Assembly: GCA_018400545.1 (NCBI GenBank)
Contig: JAGYLT010000017.1
Coordinates: 1 to 17,332, forward strand
DNA length: 17,332 nucleotides
Direction of reading: 5' to 3'
From: Bacteroidales bacterium
GTDB lineage: Bacteria > Bacteroidota > Bacteroidia > Bacteroidales > 4484-276
Shown: positions 16,901 to 17,332 of the stretch, piece by piece
Numbering within the stretch: the first letter of the stretch is position 1
Layout: each line of letters starts with the position of its first letter
The notes under the pieces: generated by a model
What the model was told of the DNA's origin: nothing
The model's database searches: none
What the model saw: the letters and a program-made list of their open reading frames with translations, nothing else
Made by a program: the position numbers and the translations under genes

Positions 16901-17332
16901 GCACCATGCACGCTTGCCGACACCTCTTCGATGATGCTCAACATTCAGCATGCACCGGAAGTGGATTCTGGTGAGGACTTTACCATTTGTGAGGATCAGA
17001 ACATCGAATTGCAAGCCGTAGCAGATAATTATTCCAATATTGTGTGGTTATCAGCCGGAGACGGAACCTTTACCGGACAAAATATTTTGACCCCGGTTTA
17101 TGATCCCGGCAGCGAGGATATCACTACTGGTGAGGTGGAATTTTATGCCATCGCCGTTCCGATTGATCCGTGCTTCCTGCCGGCATTTTCGTTTACAAAT
17201 GTTTCGATCGACCGGTTACCGTTTGCTGATGCAGGTGACGATGCCACAGTTTGTGAAAATCAGGGTCATCAGCTGCTGGGAGCCGCATTATTTACGGAAA
17301 TATATGAATGGACTACTTCCGGCGATGGAACC
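1883..17332 (+). CDS. Giant modular secreted surface protein, probable T9SS cargo/adhesin (3' end beyond window)
   Basis: One open frame of 5150 codons with no stop runs to the last base; I read it through by eye without a frame break. It begins with a signal peptide (residues 1-30). The order of domains is LamG1, GLPY module 1, two HYDIN-like Ig domains, GLPY module 2 split by LamG2, two HYDIN-like domains, GLPY module 3, an Ig domain split by LamG3, further Ig domains, an Ig domain split by LamG4, and two HYDIN-like domains. Then come CARDB, Fn3-like, two CARDB, four Calx-beta-like, another CARDB, a mixed Ig/carboxypeptidase-regulatory-like region, a Cys/Gly-rich segment, a helical patch, several beta domains, two Big_5-like domains, and 88-residue PKD-like repeats still running at the edge. 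No enzymatic domain is visible. LamG and Calx-beta families suggest Ca-dependent binding of glycans or proteins outside the cell. T9SS export is inferred from the lineage and the neighbouring gene; the C-terminus is not seen. The upstream terminator argues for its own promoter. Confidence 0.95.
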   Translation, partial: MDKTNYNISFRYFTIFIVMLLAGFAQQSQAQNYALNFDGSGDYVNFGNPSDLQITGDQTIEMWIHPTDFAARRNPMAKAYAGEGTMTIETNGTINYFYGTGGGNNNPYQGFSTNQSLNANEWTHIALVRDLTNMKLYWYINGIQVNSANASYSSAQSGSLNFYLARGYVSDFKGMIDEVRVWNVARNSSEINTYSNVELTGQEAGLAAYWKLNEGFGGTVYDFSPGSNDGTIAGNTSYVLSGAPVYQSSPGNEPFESVPPTGLPYNIVLNDLTINNTEIPFGTQIGVFDGELCVGMTFYNGEPNQNLVAWQADPDQNLAGFTPGNDMTFKYHTTWYSEIRNFDAISEFTQGDGTFGNGTFSVVKLSATTDLIPDVAISDTLLNFNTVVVNESSTLALVIGNSGTAVLHMESFQNSDPHFSLSKNSSFIPAGETDTLFITFTPTEVTAYSDLLTVTCDDPDTPDFEIPLYGTGLPQPTPQITVNPSFLDFGGIAMNTTKSLKLNIFNAGNGDLQINNITSSNGVFSIFGATSFTLGQGENRNIAVIFSPVESGGFNGNISIEATSGTTNVPATGVASQGHFSSVSPTGKPYSIIIEDVDVDGFRPDVGDEVAVFDQDLCVGVGIAQPGGNSLNLDGSGDYLIVDNSNAFDLQQLTISAWVYSSNFSQNGFIFEKGPVNSQYSLFFEGGNINFRTYPSNGGGYDNFYNNSASIGISGNNWHFITATYDGNTKRIYVDGELKATQNYSKPLRTGYAGQIIGAYGGSGGHSYYFNGNIDEVRIWDYARTAFEIQQDMHNTLVGLEDGLVGYWNFDDGNFQNRVPGSTTSYLNGNANIGGPAPPELFSNLLITAWEKDDDLGLPGFTPGNHMGFKIWTEIYDNWVELDGVPEYITGNGNFGFGQFTSLTLEAASGLAPEIDVPLENLYVGQVTVGESVVNEITVFNTGNAPLHFTVSETSDAFSSAIDQGDVPAEDSLTFEVTFAPSVAGGYSTQLLIESNDPDEPQTFVSIEGFALPAGSPDINTSVDHLSFGNVETETDKILSFYVINTGTSSLTVSNIESSNENFTISPTSFILENTNDVKEVFITFQPNIKGYFEGTLTISSNAANAEVGLSGVGIENEFNVVSETGLPYPIVIENTNISEWLEPGDEIAVFDGGLCVGLANTEALISGEDLTIIAWEKDDDNGLPGFTPGNPMSFKIYTEINKIPSTFDANPTFIFGNGNFGFGQFSAVTLDLELPEITVNPMEIFVALNEPDSAQQTLMIENNGTGVLQYRGILGEDPNGKSVLLDGSNDYVALGNLSPGSQWTIEAWAKPSSTPNGRRAIFGGFGGCNDWGIVMLDGKYGVSINPPGSCSQTATSSAEGFAVAGEWAHVAATCDGNTARLYVNGEFIASASVTANYVGYSANVRIGGEACCSGNNFPGIVDEVRIWDFLKTEDEIQAMMFNTLSGSETGLKAYWNFEDGTAADLTGNGYDGSLTSGASISAPGAPGGGNWVDLPDGLSNLDPGQSVNFDFMILSEGLNDGLYETNLILANNSIDEPNLIIPIALNVTGNPQIEASMNLVDFGEVIVNTSSDEVLGLKNIGTQDLIIDEIALQSGGSGEFSVDLSGLSFPMSVVPGATEEVGLDFTPASSGVKNDTLWAISNASNADTLKVPITGQGITPPEIAVSSTSFSYDFACNDVYTDSIKIFNEGQENLIYEIVGSTEWISGSPAMDTIPGEDSLTVMVSISTLDLFAGTHQAQLLINSNDPDQPQVAVDYFLTVTGEPAILAGDFLDIGTGNVGETQIGELLVANSGCDTLEITAVNIESQQPVFTVQNPEFSIPPGEASPLLIEFSPEIAQQYSGIINIESNDPANPVYPVVVSAVGVEPPKMEVSPLALSSTLQSGEVDNKLFTVQNTGGETLDFQTEISALNPNMLELDGAGDYINVVHNDILNPGNAFTMETWVYLNNNTNAFILGKENTSEGKYRLRINENQKAEFELNNMYTVESGSTVPAGQWVHIAATFDGRTMRIFVDGLQDAEQTFAPFSIEPNTDNLRIGRSYQFAFLNGKLDEVRLWNIARNASEIQSAMHQQLLGTEPELILYFPFVNSVGNIVSDASLNSNNGILYGNPVRAASSALSDDFLTMSNGTGSLTGGQAQDVDLELDSEGFFAGTYEREITVNGNDADNPSDVVTLSLIIEGTGMVAANPAQLQFDDTFTGLTDTLELIIENSGALAAGITDISFSSPVFYKLNDADKVFPFSQKMLKVVFEPAQVQQYNEMLTISLSDANVAQIQVPLSGLGVTPPVPVLTPDQALFGDVVVNNSGVVGISLSNSGSSDLEVTGYSFTGENLFSTDLIMPQTLGFNQDVTFDITFTPENYNPVSEEMIFETNVGMISLPLSGVGVPPDHDLAVVDVLAPLSGCGLTDAEPLTVTIQNFGLLDQNGFDVGFSLNGGATIVESVAGNLSTGDAVDYTFTETLDLSAVGDYDLEVFTLLPIDENTGNDTLNYNLTNSPPVGAFTTLSPADSSFGVVEPVNFSWTQVPNATAYDLYLWRTSQQQPNEPTVEGITGTSYTYYEYLNKNYLYNWKLIARNSCSQTESETLVFSFNVFSDLTVSEIMLPDTGYSGETATVSFTIANIGTGGTGLIPWKDRVYISPDPEFDDATATLISTTNNVSGLASGQSYTNTISFDLPDYLEGEQYIIVRADIANKIQETNENNNMATSDETMLVILPPYPDIAVSSVQSLKGSITPGESFNVGWNVENIGDAPAIGGWSQRVSLISGSQLLILGYIQYNDTLEDGGIISQSSSFNVPAYPGMEGEVFIEVVLTPYAQLVEKPNGEINNTALSGESFTLEKVLTVNIPQQSIMEDAANPLQCMVFRSGFRTDPLQVNFAVSDPSRISVPATVTIPANQSGVSFSLSAIDNLLIEGDFDIEILSNAAGYQQNFSEITVVDDELPTLTLSLDPDEAMEGDKFNLTVTRDLVTDASLEVDLYTGQSSQINLPDSIVLAANQPSATIEVDVTDDITPELNMNVIINASLPGFIPGMDTIKIIDNDVPQVELTIMPDTVSEAGGPYAAWGKLTRLEPGDEPIVVLLSAMPPNQVFLPAEVTIPPNQIEQQFNIGVIDNGILDGDRNIEISGAIYLNSCGCGAPEESGGTTSAMLHIYDNDGPSLSAESDPFVVAENQPDVGNLIITRNTQGGEAITVNIQHNGADEISIASTAIIPEGMDSVEVPFSSLDDGIEDGDQIVSVTVSSNGYSSGTCWIMVSDRNLPDFVATPMELSQNDALIFDEITASFYITNNGHALASPGAEIKLYKSNNATVSNNDELLHTETIDVPLAIGDSVEVVYDITLDDQIGEYYIIATVNEDAALNELIGINNTTDPALLTVTPDYISTAFVEGDQFNGASPITIQGTTETVNRSPAAFKDVDVYIVVNGVRRVLQATSDDNGEFSVDFFPLNGEAGEYYVGACYPGEVLNEAQDEFTMLGAKRTANNYIIWELWLNETSNRFLEIKNFSPVDLNNVQVEVLSSPPGCNVSFTPLPVLPGNEYGSIAYTVEATEVTAGSQYEEVELRLTSGEGTKFEFSAWFYCNATKGNLKLDPVSLNESMVVNTINYVEFEVLNNGLDSTGTISINLPELDWLDLASADSIASLDPGETAVVTLSLTPGDDLQLNNPITGSMVLSGTNSNSKSLPFVFEPISTETGDLLVDVVDEYTYNTPEAPHLDSALVVLKHPYSGEIIAQGLTDANGHFMVEDVNEGYYTLKVTAFQHASFQENIYIEKGIVNSELVFLAFQAISYTWDVVPTVVEDEYEITLVVEFETNVPAPVVIMNMPDTMPQLSQGEVFPFIITLTNEGLITAEDVEIEFPQDDEYMFTANVDQLDILPQTAVQIPCIMERRPEGMYSPERSSNCVDYTIASYKFECGPDDQLRLVQDDIYYQGRTCSGGGGPGGGGGFPWWGGGGGGPGGPGGGGGTSYPPQASTTPITTSNTGCDPCLAEFLNALWGCSPIPNIGISFSGKLNAGPKGGASSALGLVKLGKQIWGKITCAWNIGWSIGCKINQLIGNTNPENGPDELEQAQEDFFMVDKGFTAIENTMIETFRDELFIEKQDFQMFNDSITENIESQIPFSADRQNELLNIFTESDVTALDINTFVDHWNTTMEAWDSGIYSPTPDYPSIIDTVALYTFSLEFDSAVEHMINRGFPSLDSMYNWAHNIVNSYTEEASSAVCATVTVQFSQTLTMTREAFEGTLTIYNGNETDAMENILLDLEVRDEDGNLKNDLFQINTVSVDGMTGINGSGILDALQEGTAVIQFIPEPGAAPEVPKQYSFGGTLAYLDPFTGEYVENDLFPVTLTVNPSPDLYIDYFMQRDIYGDDALTEPIEPMIPAELAVMIDNRGAGTAWNVNIESAQPEIIENEKGLLIDFEIIGSNLAGNPTQLGLLDVDFGDIGPGEIKVGQWWFTSTLLGHFISYEVSVNHLDSYGNPDLSLISEVDIHELIKGVTVYGAHNDSVGDFLVNDIPDVDDLPDALYYSNGIVAQVSQAANGTVDAPLTLADTVCEFTVTPAEEGWNYIKVDDPGDGKYRIVSIMRDDGQEIPVTNVWLTYSTIPDGGEPIYENKMHFVDTFDELSNSTYTIVFEPIDQDVPEVVAINNVPDAPIDYALEFVEVVFSEPIEPSTFTYEDMTLKNQAGPNLMDTLVGISQVNDSTFNVDISDKTGPNGYYTLQVQAAGVADLVGNFGTSGVQVGWLQTIATPAIDYFFGLPEEAGEPIDTLLALFNMPINLATFTTDQLELKDDDGNIIPTESLVITSESFNDVLFKISGLASLTTGDGFYELTFKVSEIQGENGQIGILDQTVEWGVCQIPLPVADAGGDASICIGDIYQPDGSVENASASNWATSGSGTFDDPQSLTPVYTPSQQDYNNGMVELSLTAEPLNDCAAPVTSTMTLHISNLVQADAGEDALICEGSTHQLFGVVTLADDFTWITTGDGEFNNSKALTPVYTPGGQDILDGSVELSLVVQPLAPCTLADTSSMMLNIQHAPEVDSGEDFTICEDQNIELQAVADNYSNIVWLSAGDGTFTGQNILTPVYDPGSEDITTGEVEFYAIAVPIDPCFLPAFSFTNVSIDRLPFADAGDDATVCENQGHQLLGAALFTEIYEWTTSGDGT
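1976..2590 (+). other. LamG-like jelly-roll domain 1 (N-terminal, in line)
   Basis: Residues about 32-236. It opens with A-L-N-F-D-G-S-G-D-Y-V, has E-M-W-I-H in the second strand pair, W-T-H-I-A-L-V, L-Y-W-Y-I-N-G, and the hallmark I-D-E-V-R-V-W-N-V-A-R near 2408. It closes with A-A-Y-W-K-L-N-E-G. This matches the concanavalin-like LamG (Laminin_G_3) family, which typically binds carbohydrate or protein, often with Ca. It follows the signal peptide directly and is the only LamG here that is not inside another domain. Confidence 0.9.
2645..2986 (+). other. Unnamed GLPY-type beta module 1 of the giant protein
   Basis: Residues about 255-368, 114 residues, uninterrupted. Landmarks are P-T-G-L-P-Y, G-T-Q-I-G-V-F-D-G (the GDE is replaced by GTQ), L-C-V-G, A-W-Q-A-D, G-F-T-P-G-N and F-G-N-G-T-F. 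It is homologous to the two copies in the upstream gene. Together with module 3 it is an internal reference for the normal length of this module. Confidence 0.78.
2996..3616 (+). other. Two choice-of-anchor-D/HYDIN-like Ig domains
   Basis: Residues about 372-478 and 480-577. Each has an L-x-F start (L-L-N-F-N and F-L-D-F-G), an N-x-G in the third strand (G-N-S-G-T and F-N-A-G-N), a P-A-G-E/G-Q-G-E turn, and an F-x-P strand (F-T-P-T and F-S-P-V). They close with a Y-G-T-G or A-T-G-V strand. In known proteins such domains act as repeated spacers. No special residues were seen. Confidence 0.75.
3617..3766 (+). other. GLPY-type module 2, N-terminal half (split by LamG2)
   Basis: Residues about 579-628. 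It contains S-P-T-G-K-P-Y, G-D-E-V-A-V-F-D and L-C-V-G-V-G-I-A-Q-P-G-G, then stops being module-like exactly where a LamG begins. The missing second half (W..D, G-F-T-P-G-N, F-G-F-G-Q-F) resumes at 4400. The two halves add up to about 119 residues against 114-117 for intact copies, so nothing of the host seems to be lost. Confidence 0.78.
3767..4399 (+). other. LamG-like domain 2, nested inside GLPY module 2
   Basis: Residues about 629-839. It shows S-L-N-L-D-G-S-G-D-Y, I-S-A-W-V-Y, W-H-F-I-T-A-T-Y-D-G, R-I-Y-V-D-G, I-D-E-V-R-I-W-D-Y-A-R at about 4202, and V-G-Y-W-N-F-D-D. It is a complete LamG of about 211 residues, entering after the CVG strand of the host and leaving before the host's L-L-I-T-A-W-E-K-D strand. 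Confidence 0.88.
4400..4606 (+). other. GLPY-type module 2, C-terminal half
   Basis: Residues about 840-908. It resumes with L-L-I-T-A-W-E-K-D-D-D, G-F-T-P-G-N-H-M-G-F-K-I-W-T, and ends F-G-F-G-Q-F-T-S-L-T-L-E. These align without gap to module 3 of the same protein, where the segment follows CVG directly. Both halves must come together for the host to fold. Confidence 0.78.
4616..5233 (+). other. Two choice-of-anchor-D/HYDIN-like Ig domains
   Basis: Residues about 912-1015 and 1016-1117. The first has V-F-N-T-G-N-A-P-L, V-T-F-A-P-S and I-E-S-N-D-P-D-E-P. The second has H-L-S-F-G-N-V, V-I-N-T-G-T-S-S-L, I-T-F-Q-P-N and a closing L-S-G-V-G. They are standard spacer domains. Confidence 0.78.
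5234..5584 (+). other. GLPY-type module 3, uninterrupted
   Basis: Residues about 1118-1234. Landmarks run in order S-E-T-G-L-P-Y, G-D-E-I-A-V-F-D-G, L-C-V-G, I-A-W-E-K-D-D-D, G-L-P-G-F-T-P-G-N-P-M, N-F-G-F-G-Q-F. It is the closest relative of the split module 2, sharing the W-E-K-D-D-D run and F-G-F-G-Q-F. This makes it the best control for where LamG2 was inserted. Confidence 0.8.
5588..5725 (+). other. Ig-like host domain, N-terminal half (split by LamG3)
   Basis: Residues 1236-1281. P-E-I-T-V-N-P, L-M-I-E-N-N-G-T-G and V-L-Q-Y-R-G-I-L-G are the first strands of an Ig-like domain whose intact form is seen at about 6860-7174. The half ends after 46 residues at D-P-N-G, where LamG3 begins. 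Confidence 0.72.
5726..6343 (+). other. LamG-like domain 3, nested inside an Ig-like domain
   Basis: Residues 1282-1487, about 206 residues. It has V-L-L-D-G-S-N-D-Y-V, W-T-I-E-A-W-A-K-P, W-A-H-V-A-A-T-C-D-G, R-L-Y-V-N-G, V-D-E-V-R-I-W-D-F at about 6146, and K-A-Y-W-N-F-E-D-G. It carries extra cysteines not seen in the other LamG copies (G-G-C-N-D-W, G-S-C-S-Q-T, A-T-C-D, E-A-C-C-S), which could form disulfides. Confidence 0.88.
6344..6532 (+). other. Ig-like host domain, C-terminal half (after LamG3)
   Basis: Residues 1488-1550. N-W-V-D-L-P, L-D-P-G-Q-S-V, L-N-D-G-L-Y-E-T-N-L-I-L and I-P-I-A-L-N-V-T-G complete the host begun at 5588. They line up with E-W-I-S-G-S-P, I-P-G-E-D-S-L, L-F-A-G-T-H-Q-A-Q-L-L-I and F-L-T-V-T-G of the intact copy. 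The host total without LamG is about 109 residues against about 105 for the intact domain. Confidence 0.75.
6533..6859 (+). other. Choice-of-anchor-D/HYDIN-like Ig domain
   Basis: Residues 1551-1659. It shows L-V-D-F-G-E-V-I-V-N, L-K-N-I-G-T-Q-D-L, L-D-F-T-P-A-S-S-G and a closing V-P-I-T-G-Q-G. It is an ordinary spacer between the LamG3-bearing domain and the intact Ig-like control. Confidence 0.78.
6860..7174 (+). other. Intact Ig-like domain (BACON/Fn3-like type), the unsplit relative of the LamG hosts
   Basis: Residues 1660-1764. It reads P-P-E-I-A-V-S, I-K-I-F-N-E-G-Q-E-N-L, E-W-I-S-G-S, I-P-G-E-D-S-L-T-V-M-V, L-F-A-G-T-H-Q-A-Q-L-L-I, N-S-N-D-P-D-Q-P and F-L-T-V-T-G. The 'W(I/L)....P..g.(I/V).PG......v.....G.Y.a.l.I.SNDP.P....v.L.V' pattern is common in bacterial exported proteins. 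It holds no insert and shows what the split hosts look like without LamG. Confidence 0.72.
7175..7483 (+). other. Choice-of-anchor-D/HYDIN-like Ig domain
   Basis: Residues about 1765-1867. F-L-D-I-G-T-G-N-V, V-A-N-S-G-C-D-T-L, I-P-P-G-E-A-S-P-L-L-I, F-S-P-E-I, I-E-S-N-D-P-A-N-P and a closing V-S-A-V-G-V are all family landmarks. It is a spacer. Confidence 0.78.
7484..7621 (+). other. Ig-like host domain, N-terminal half (split by LamG4)
   Basis: Residues 1868-1913. P-P-K-M-E-V-S-P, F-T-V-Q-N-T-G-G-E-T-L and D-F-Q-T-E-I-S-A-L form the first strands of the same host type that carries LamG3. The half is again 46 residues long, so LamG4 enters at the equivalent place. Confidence 0.72.
7622..8218 (+). 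other. LamG-like domain 4, nested inside an Ig-like domain
   Basis: Residues 1914-2112, about 199 residues. It has L-E-L-D-G-A-G-D-Y-I, F-T-M-E-T-W-V-Y, W-V-H-I-A-A-T-F-D-G, R-I-F-V-D-G, L-D-E-V-R-L-W-N-I-A-R at about 8030, and I-L-Y-F-P-F. The last strand is weaker than in the other LamG copies (YFPF replaces the usual YW.F). Confidence 0.87.
8219..8428 (+). other. Ig-like host domain, C-terminal half (after LamG4)
   Basis: Residues 2113-2182. F-L-T-M-S-N-G-T-G-S-L, T-G-G-Q-A-Q-D-V-D-L, F-F-A-G-T-Y-E-R-E-I-T-V, N-D-A-D-N-P-S-D-V and L-S-L-I-I-E-G-T-G complete the host. The F-F-A-G-T-Y segment matches L-F-A-G-T-H in the intact copy. The host total without LamG is about 116 residues. Confidence 0.72.
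8429..9040 (+). other. Two choice-of-anchor-D/HYDIN-like Ig domains
   Basis: Residues 2183-2282 and 2283-2386. The first has L-Q-F-D-D-T-F, I-E-N-S-G-A-L and V-F-E-P-A, closing P-L-S-G-L-G-V. The second has A-L-F-G-D-V-V-V, L-S-N-S-G-S-S-D-L and F-T-P-E-N, closing P-L-S-G-V-G-V. They are the last members of the LamG-rich N-terminal zone. Confidence 0.78.
9041..9358 (+). other. CARDB-like Ig domain 1
   Basis: Residues 2387-2492. It has D-L-A-V-V-D-V-L, V-T-I-Q-N-F-G-L and a closing D-E-N-T-G-N-D-T-L-N-Y. The N.G followed by a final E/D-N...N-D motif is typical of CARDB-type adhesin spacers. A cysteine occurs at S-G-C-G. Confidence 0.65.
9359..9649 (+). other. Fibronectin type III-like domain
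   Basis: Residues 2493-2589. L-S-P-A-D-S-S, V-N-F-S-W-T-Q-V-P-N-A-T-A-Y-D-L-Y-L-W, T-S-Y-T-Y and Y-N-W-K-L-I-A-R-N-S-C form the usual Fn3 strand pattern (core W, then Y-x-L, then Y-x-W-x-(L/V)). It marks the change from the LamG zone to the CARDB/Calx-beta zone. Confidence 0.72.
9650..10399 (+). other. Two CARDB-like domains
   Basis: Residues about 2590-2713 and 2714-2839. The first has L-T-V-S-E-I, F-T-I-A-N-I-G-T-G, V-Y-I-S-P-D-P and Q-E-T-N-E-N-N-N-M. The second has I-A-V-S-S-V, W-N-V-E-N-I-G-D-A-P and K-P-N-G-E-I-N-N-T-A. The N-x-G and final E-(T/I)-N-x-N-N motifs are the CARDB hallmark. Confidence 0.82.
10400..10999 (+). other. Two Calx-beta-like domains
   Basis: Residues about 2840-2936 and 2937-3039. 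The first has M-E-D-A-A-N-P, V-P-A-T-V-T-I-P-A-N-Q, I-D-N-L-L-I-E-G-D-F and V-V-D-D-E. The second has A-M-E-G-D-K-F, V-T-R-D, I-V-L-A-A-N-Q-P-S-A-T and I-I-D-N-D. These acidic motifs match the Ca sites of the Calx-beta family, so Ca binding is likely and would stiffen the chain. Confidence 0.78.
11000..11638 (+). other. Two further Calx-beta-like domains, one with a C-G-C insert
   Basis: Residues about 3040-3153 and 3154-3252. The first has V-S-E-A-G-G, V-T-I-P-P-N-Q, I-D-N-G-I-L-D-G-D-R and I-Y-D-N-D-G, with S-C-G-C-G plus a Gly/Glu loop before its last strand (about 11261-11300). The second has V-V-A-E-N-Q-P, T-R-N-T-Q-G-G, L-D-D-G-I-E-D-G-D-Q and V-S-D-R-N. Acidic Ca-site motifs are kept in both. 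Confidence 0.75.
11639..11995 (+). other. CARDB-like domain 4
   Basis: Residues about 3253-3371. It has P-D-F-V-A-T-P, F-Y-I-T-N-N-G-H-A, I-G-D-S-V-E-V and N-E-L-I-G-I-N-N-T, the standard CARDB N-N-G and E..G-x-N-N ends. It directly follows the Calx-beta run. Confidence 0.8.
11996..12937 (+). other. Mixed Ig-like region of the conserved block
   Basis: Residues about 3372-3685. The first part has I-T-I-Q-G-T-T, D-V-Y-I-V-V-N-G-V, D-D-N-G-E-F-S-V and G-E-Y-Y-V-G-A, a rearranged carboxypeptidase-regulatory-like or Big-type fold. A Trp-rich strand (I-I-W-E-L-W-L-N-E) and two more beta domains follow, the second with V-E-F-E-V-L-N-N-G and L-D-P-G-E-T-A-V-V. No family name is certain. The order resembles what I remember from large surface proteins in other phyla. 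Confidence 0.5.
12938..13208 (+). other. Carboxypeptidase regulatory-like domain
   Basis: Residues about 3686-3776. It has G-D-L-L-V-D-V-V-D-E-Y-T-Y, a short acidic/His stretch, A-L-V-V-L-K-H, L-T-D-A-N-G-H-F and E-G-Y-Y-T-L-K-V-T-A-F-Q-H. The 'A.V.v.......T(D)..G.f......G.Y.l.V.a.g' pattern is the transthyretin-like CarboxypepD_reg fold, a structural domain and not a peptidase. Confidence 0.75.
13209..13660 (+). other. E-T-N-V-P-A-P-V domain of the conserved giant-protein block
   Basis: Residues about 3777-3926. It contains Y-T-W-D-V-V-P-T, F-E-T-N-V-P-A-P-V-V (near 13283-13312) and L-T-N-E-G-L-I-T-A-E-D-V, then a Cys pair (S-N-C-V-D-Y and F-E-C-G). From memory this combination is strongly conserved in large exported proteins of unrelated bacteria and has no function I know of. 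It ends at the glycine-rich stretch. Confidence 0.55.
13661..13747 (+). repeat. Glycine-rich, Trp-containing linker
   Basis: Twenty-nine codons, of which twenty-two are glycine, the rest Pro, Phe and Trp, with a F-P-W-W core. The DNA is a G-rich low-complexity run (GGT/GGC/GGA). It lies between two cysteine-bearing segments: C-S just before and G-C-D-P-C about 18 codons after. It is probably a flexible or sticky linker. The length may vary between strains because such runs slip. Confidence 0.85.
13748..14041 (+). other. Cys-containing segment with C-D-P-C motif
   Basis: Residues about 3956-4053. T-G-C-D-P-C-L-A-E-F (Cys at 13802 and 13811), then W-G-C-S-P, then C-A-W-N-I-G-W-S-I-G-C. Five cysteines lie within about 65 residues, spaced for disulfides or a metal site. 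A heme site is excluded because no C-x-x-C-H occurs. The segment joins the E-T-N-V domain to the helical patch. Confidence 0.6.
14042..14509 (+). other. Helical patch in an otherwise all-beta protein
   Basis: Residues about 4054-4209. It is rich in Glu, Gln, Met, Phe and Leu in helical spacing (D-E-L-E-Q-A-Q-E-D-F-F and F-R-D-E-L-F-I-E-K-Q-D-F). A second part has A-V-E-H-M-I-N-R-G, M-Y-N-W-A-H-N-I-V and S-Y-T-E-E-A. Low beta propensity sets it apart from all other regions. Function unknown. Confidence 0.55.
14510..14896 (+). other. Beta domain with V-C-A-T-V and M-T-R-E-A-F motifs
   Basis: Residues about 4210-4338. A-V-C-A-T-V-T-V-Q-F-S-Q, T-M-T-R-E-A-F-E-G-T-L, L-D-L-E-V-R-D-E-D-G-N and Y-S-F-G-G-T-L-A-Y form an Ig-like sandwich. 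It is part of the same conserved block by recollection; no named family is certain. Confidence 0.5.
14897..15334 (+). other. Q-P-x-I-x-E-N-E-K-G domain of the conserved block
   Basis: Residues about 4339-4484. D-L-Y-I-D-Y-F-M-Q-R-D-I-Y-G-D-D, N-R-G-A-G-T-A-W-N-V, A-Q-P-E-I-I-E-N-E-K-G-L-L-I-D-F (about 15056-15103), L-D-V-D-F-G-D-I-G-P-G and I-H-E-L-I-K. These motifs are unusually sharp for a structural domain, suggesting a conserved binding face. I recall near-identical motifs in giant proteins of other phyla but cannot verify it here. Confidence 0.55.
15335..15757 (+). other. Beta domain with N-V-W-L-T motif
   Basis: Residues about 4485-4625. D-F-L-V-N-D-I-P-D, A-L-Y-Y-S-N-G, G-W-N-Y-I-K-V-D-D-P-G, R-D-D-G-Q-E-I-P, V-T-N-V-W-L-T and Y-E-N-K-M-H-F-V-D. 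It seems to be the next unit of the conserved block. No catalytic residues are evident. Confidence 0.5.
15758..16414 (+). other. Two Big_5-like (bacterial Ig-like) domains
   Basis: Residues about 4626-4731 and 4732-4844. The first has V-E-V-V-F-S-E-P-I-E-P-S-T-F, M-T-L-K-N, and G-Y-Y-T-L-Q-V with A-D-L-V-G-N-F-G. The second has L-L-A-L-F-N-M-P-I-N-L-A-T-F, L-E-L-K-D-D-D-G and G-F-Y-E-L-T-F-K-V. This is the usual 'v.v.F..pi....ft....l......Y.l.v......D..Gn' pattern. They end at the C-Q preceding the repeat array. Confidence 0.75.
16433..17332 (+). repeat. Tandem PKD/Ig-like repeats with exact 88-codon period
   Basis: Units begin at 16433, 16697, 16961 and 17225, each exactly 264 bases apart; the fourth is cut by the window end. 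Each has (A/V)-D-(A/S)-G-(G/E/D)-D near the start, a Cys (S-I-C, L-I-C, T-I-C, T-V-C), a W..(T/S)(T/A)G.G.F segment, L-T-P-V-Y-(T/D)-P, a Gly-x-V-E-(L/F) strand and a second Cys (D-C, P-C). The pair of Cys per unit suggests a disulfide. Arrays of this type are known as extended stalks in Bacteroidetes surface proteins. More copies probably follow beyond the window. Confidence 0.9.

Overview
The window looks like part of a Bacteroidetes (Bacteroidota) genome. The main evidence is a textbook type IX secretion (T9SS) type A C-terminal sorting domain at the end of the first gene. Bacteroidetes-style extracellular beta modules fill both genes: LamG jelly-rolls, choice-of-anchor D/HYDIN-like Ig folds, CARDB, Calx-beta, and PKD-like repeats of the form ADAGxD...C...W.(T/S).G.G.F. 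The species cannot be named from this sequence. Base composition looks moderate and codon use looks similar throughout, so nothing suggests a recent foreign insert.

Layout. Bases 1-1799 are the 3' part of a secreted, T9SS-sorted modular protein whose start lies upstream. Bases 1800-1882 are the only intergenic space and hold a good intrinsic terminator plus the leader of the next gene. From the ATG at 1883 to the last base (17332) there is one uninterrupted frame of 5150 codons with no stop. It encodes the N-terminal part of a giant secreted protein, above 500 kDa at about 110 Da per residue, whose C-terminus and presumed T9SS tail lie beyond the window. No RNA gene, insertion sequence, CRISPR array or minus-strand gene is supported.

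The giant protein is built in three zones. Zone 1 (residues about 1-2386, bases 1883-9040) has a signal peptide, four LamG domains, three copies of an unnamed module of about 115 residues with a GLPY...GDE(I/V)..FD...CVG...W..D...G(F/Y)xPGN signature, and many choice-of-anchor-D/HYDIN-like Ig domains. Three of the four LamG domains are not strung in line but nested inside another beta domain. Zone 2 (residues about 2387-4844, bases 9041-16414) carries CARDB, Fn3-like, Calx-beta and carboxypeptidase-regulatory-like domains, then a Cys/Gly-rich segment, a helical patch and two Big_5-like Ig domains. Much of this zone resembles a conserved block I recall from giant surface proteins in other phyla. 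Zone 3 (from base 16433) is a tandem array of Ig/PKD-like repeats with an exact 88-codon period, still running at the window edge.

The two genes share the GLPY-type module (two copies in the first, three in the second), so they are probably related T9SS cargo. A working picture, which is inference, is a very long cell-surface or secreted adhesin. Its tip would carry carbohydrate- or protein-binding LamG domains projecting sideways from a stalk, with Ca-binding Calx-beta and PKD-like repeats acting as spacers.
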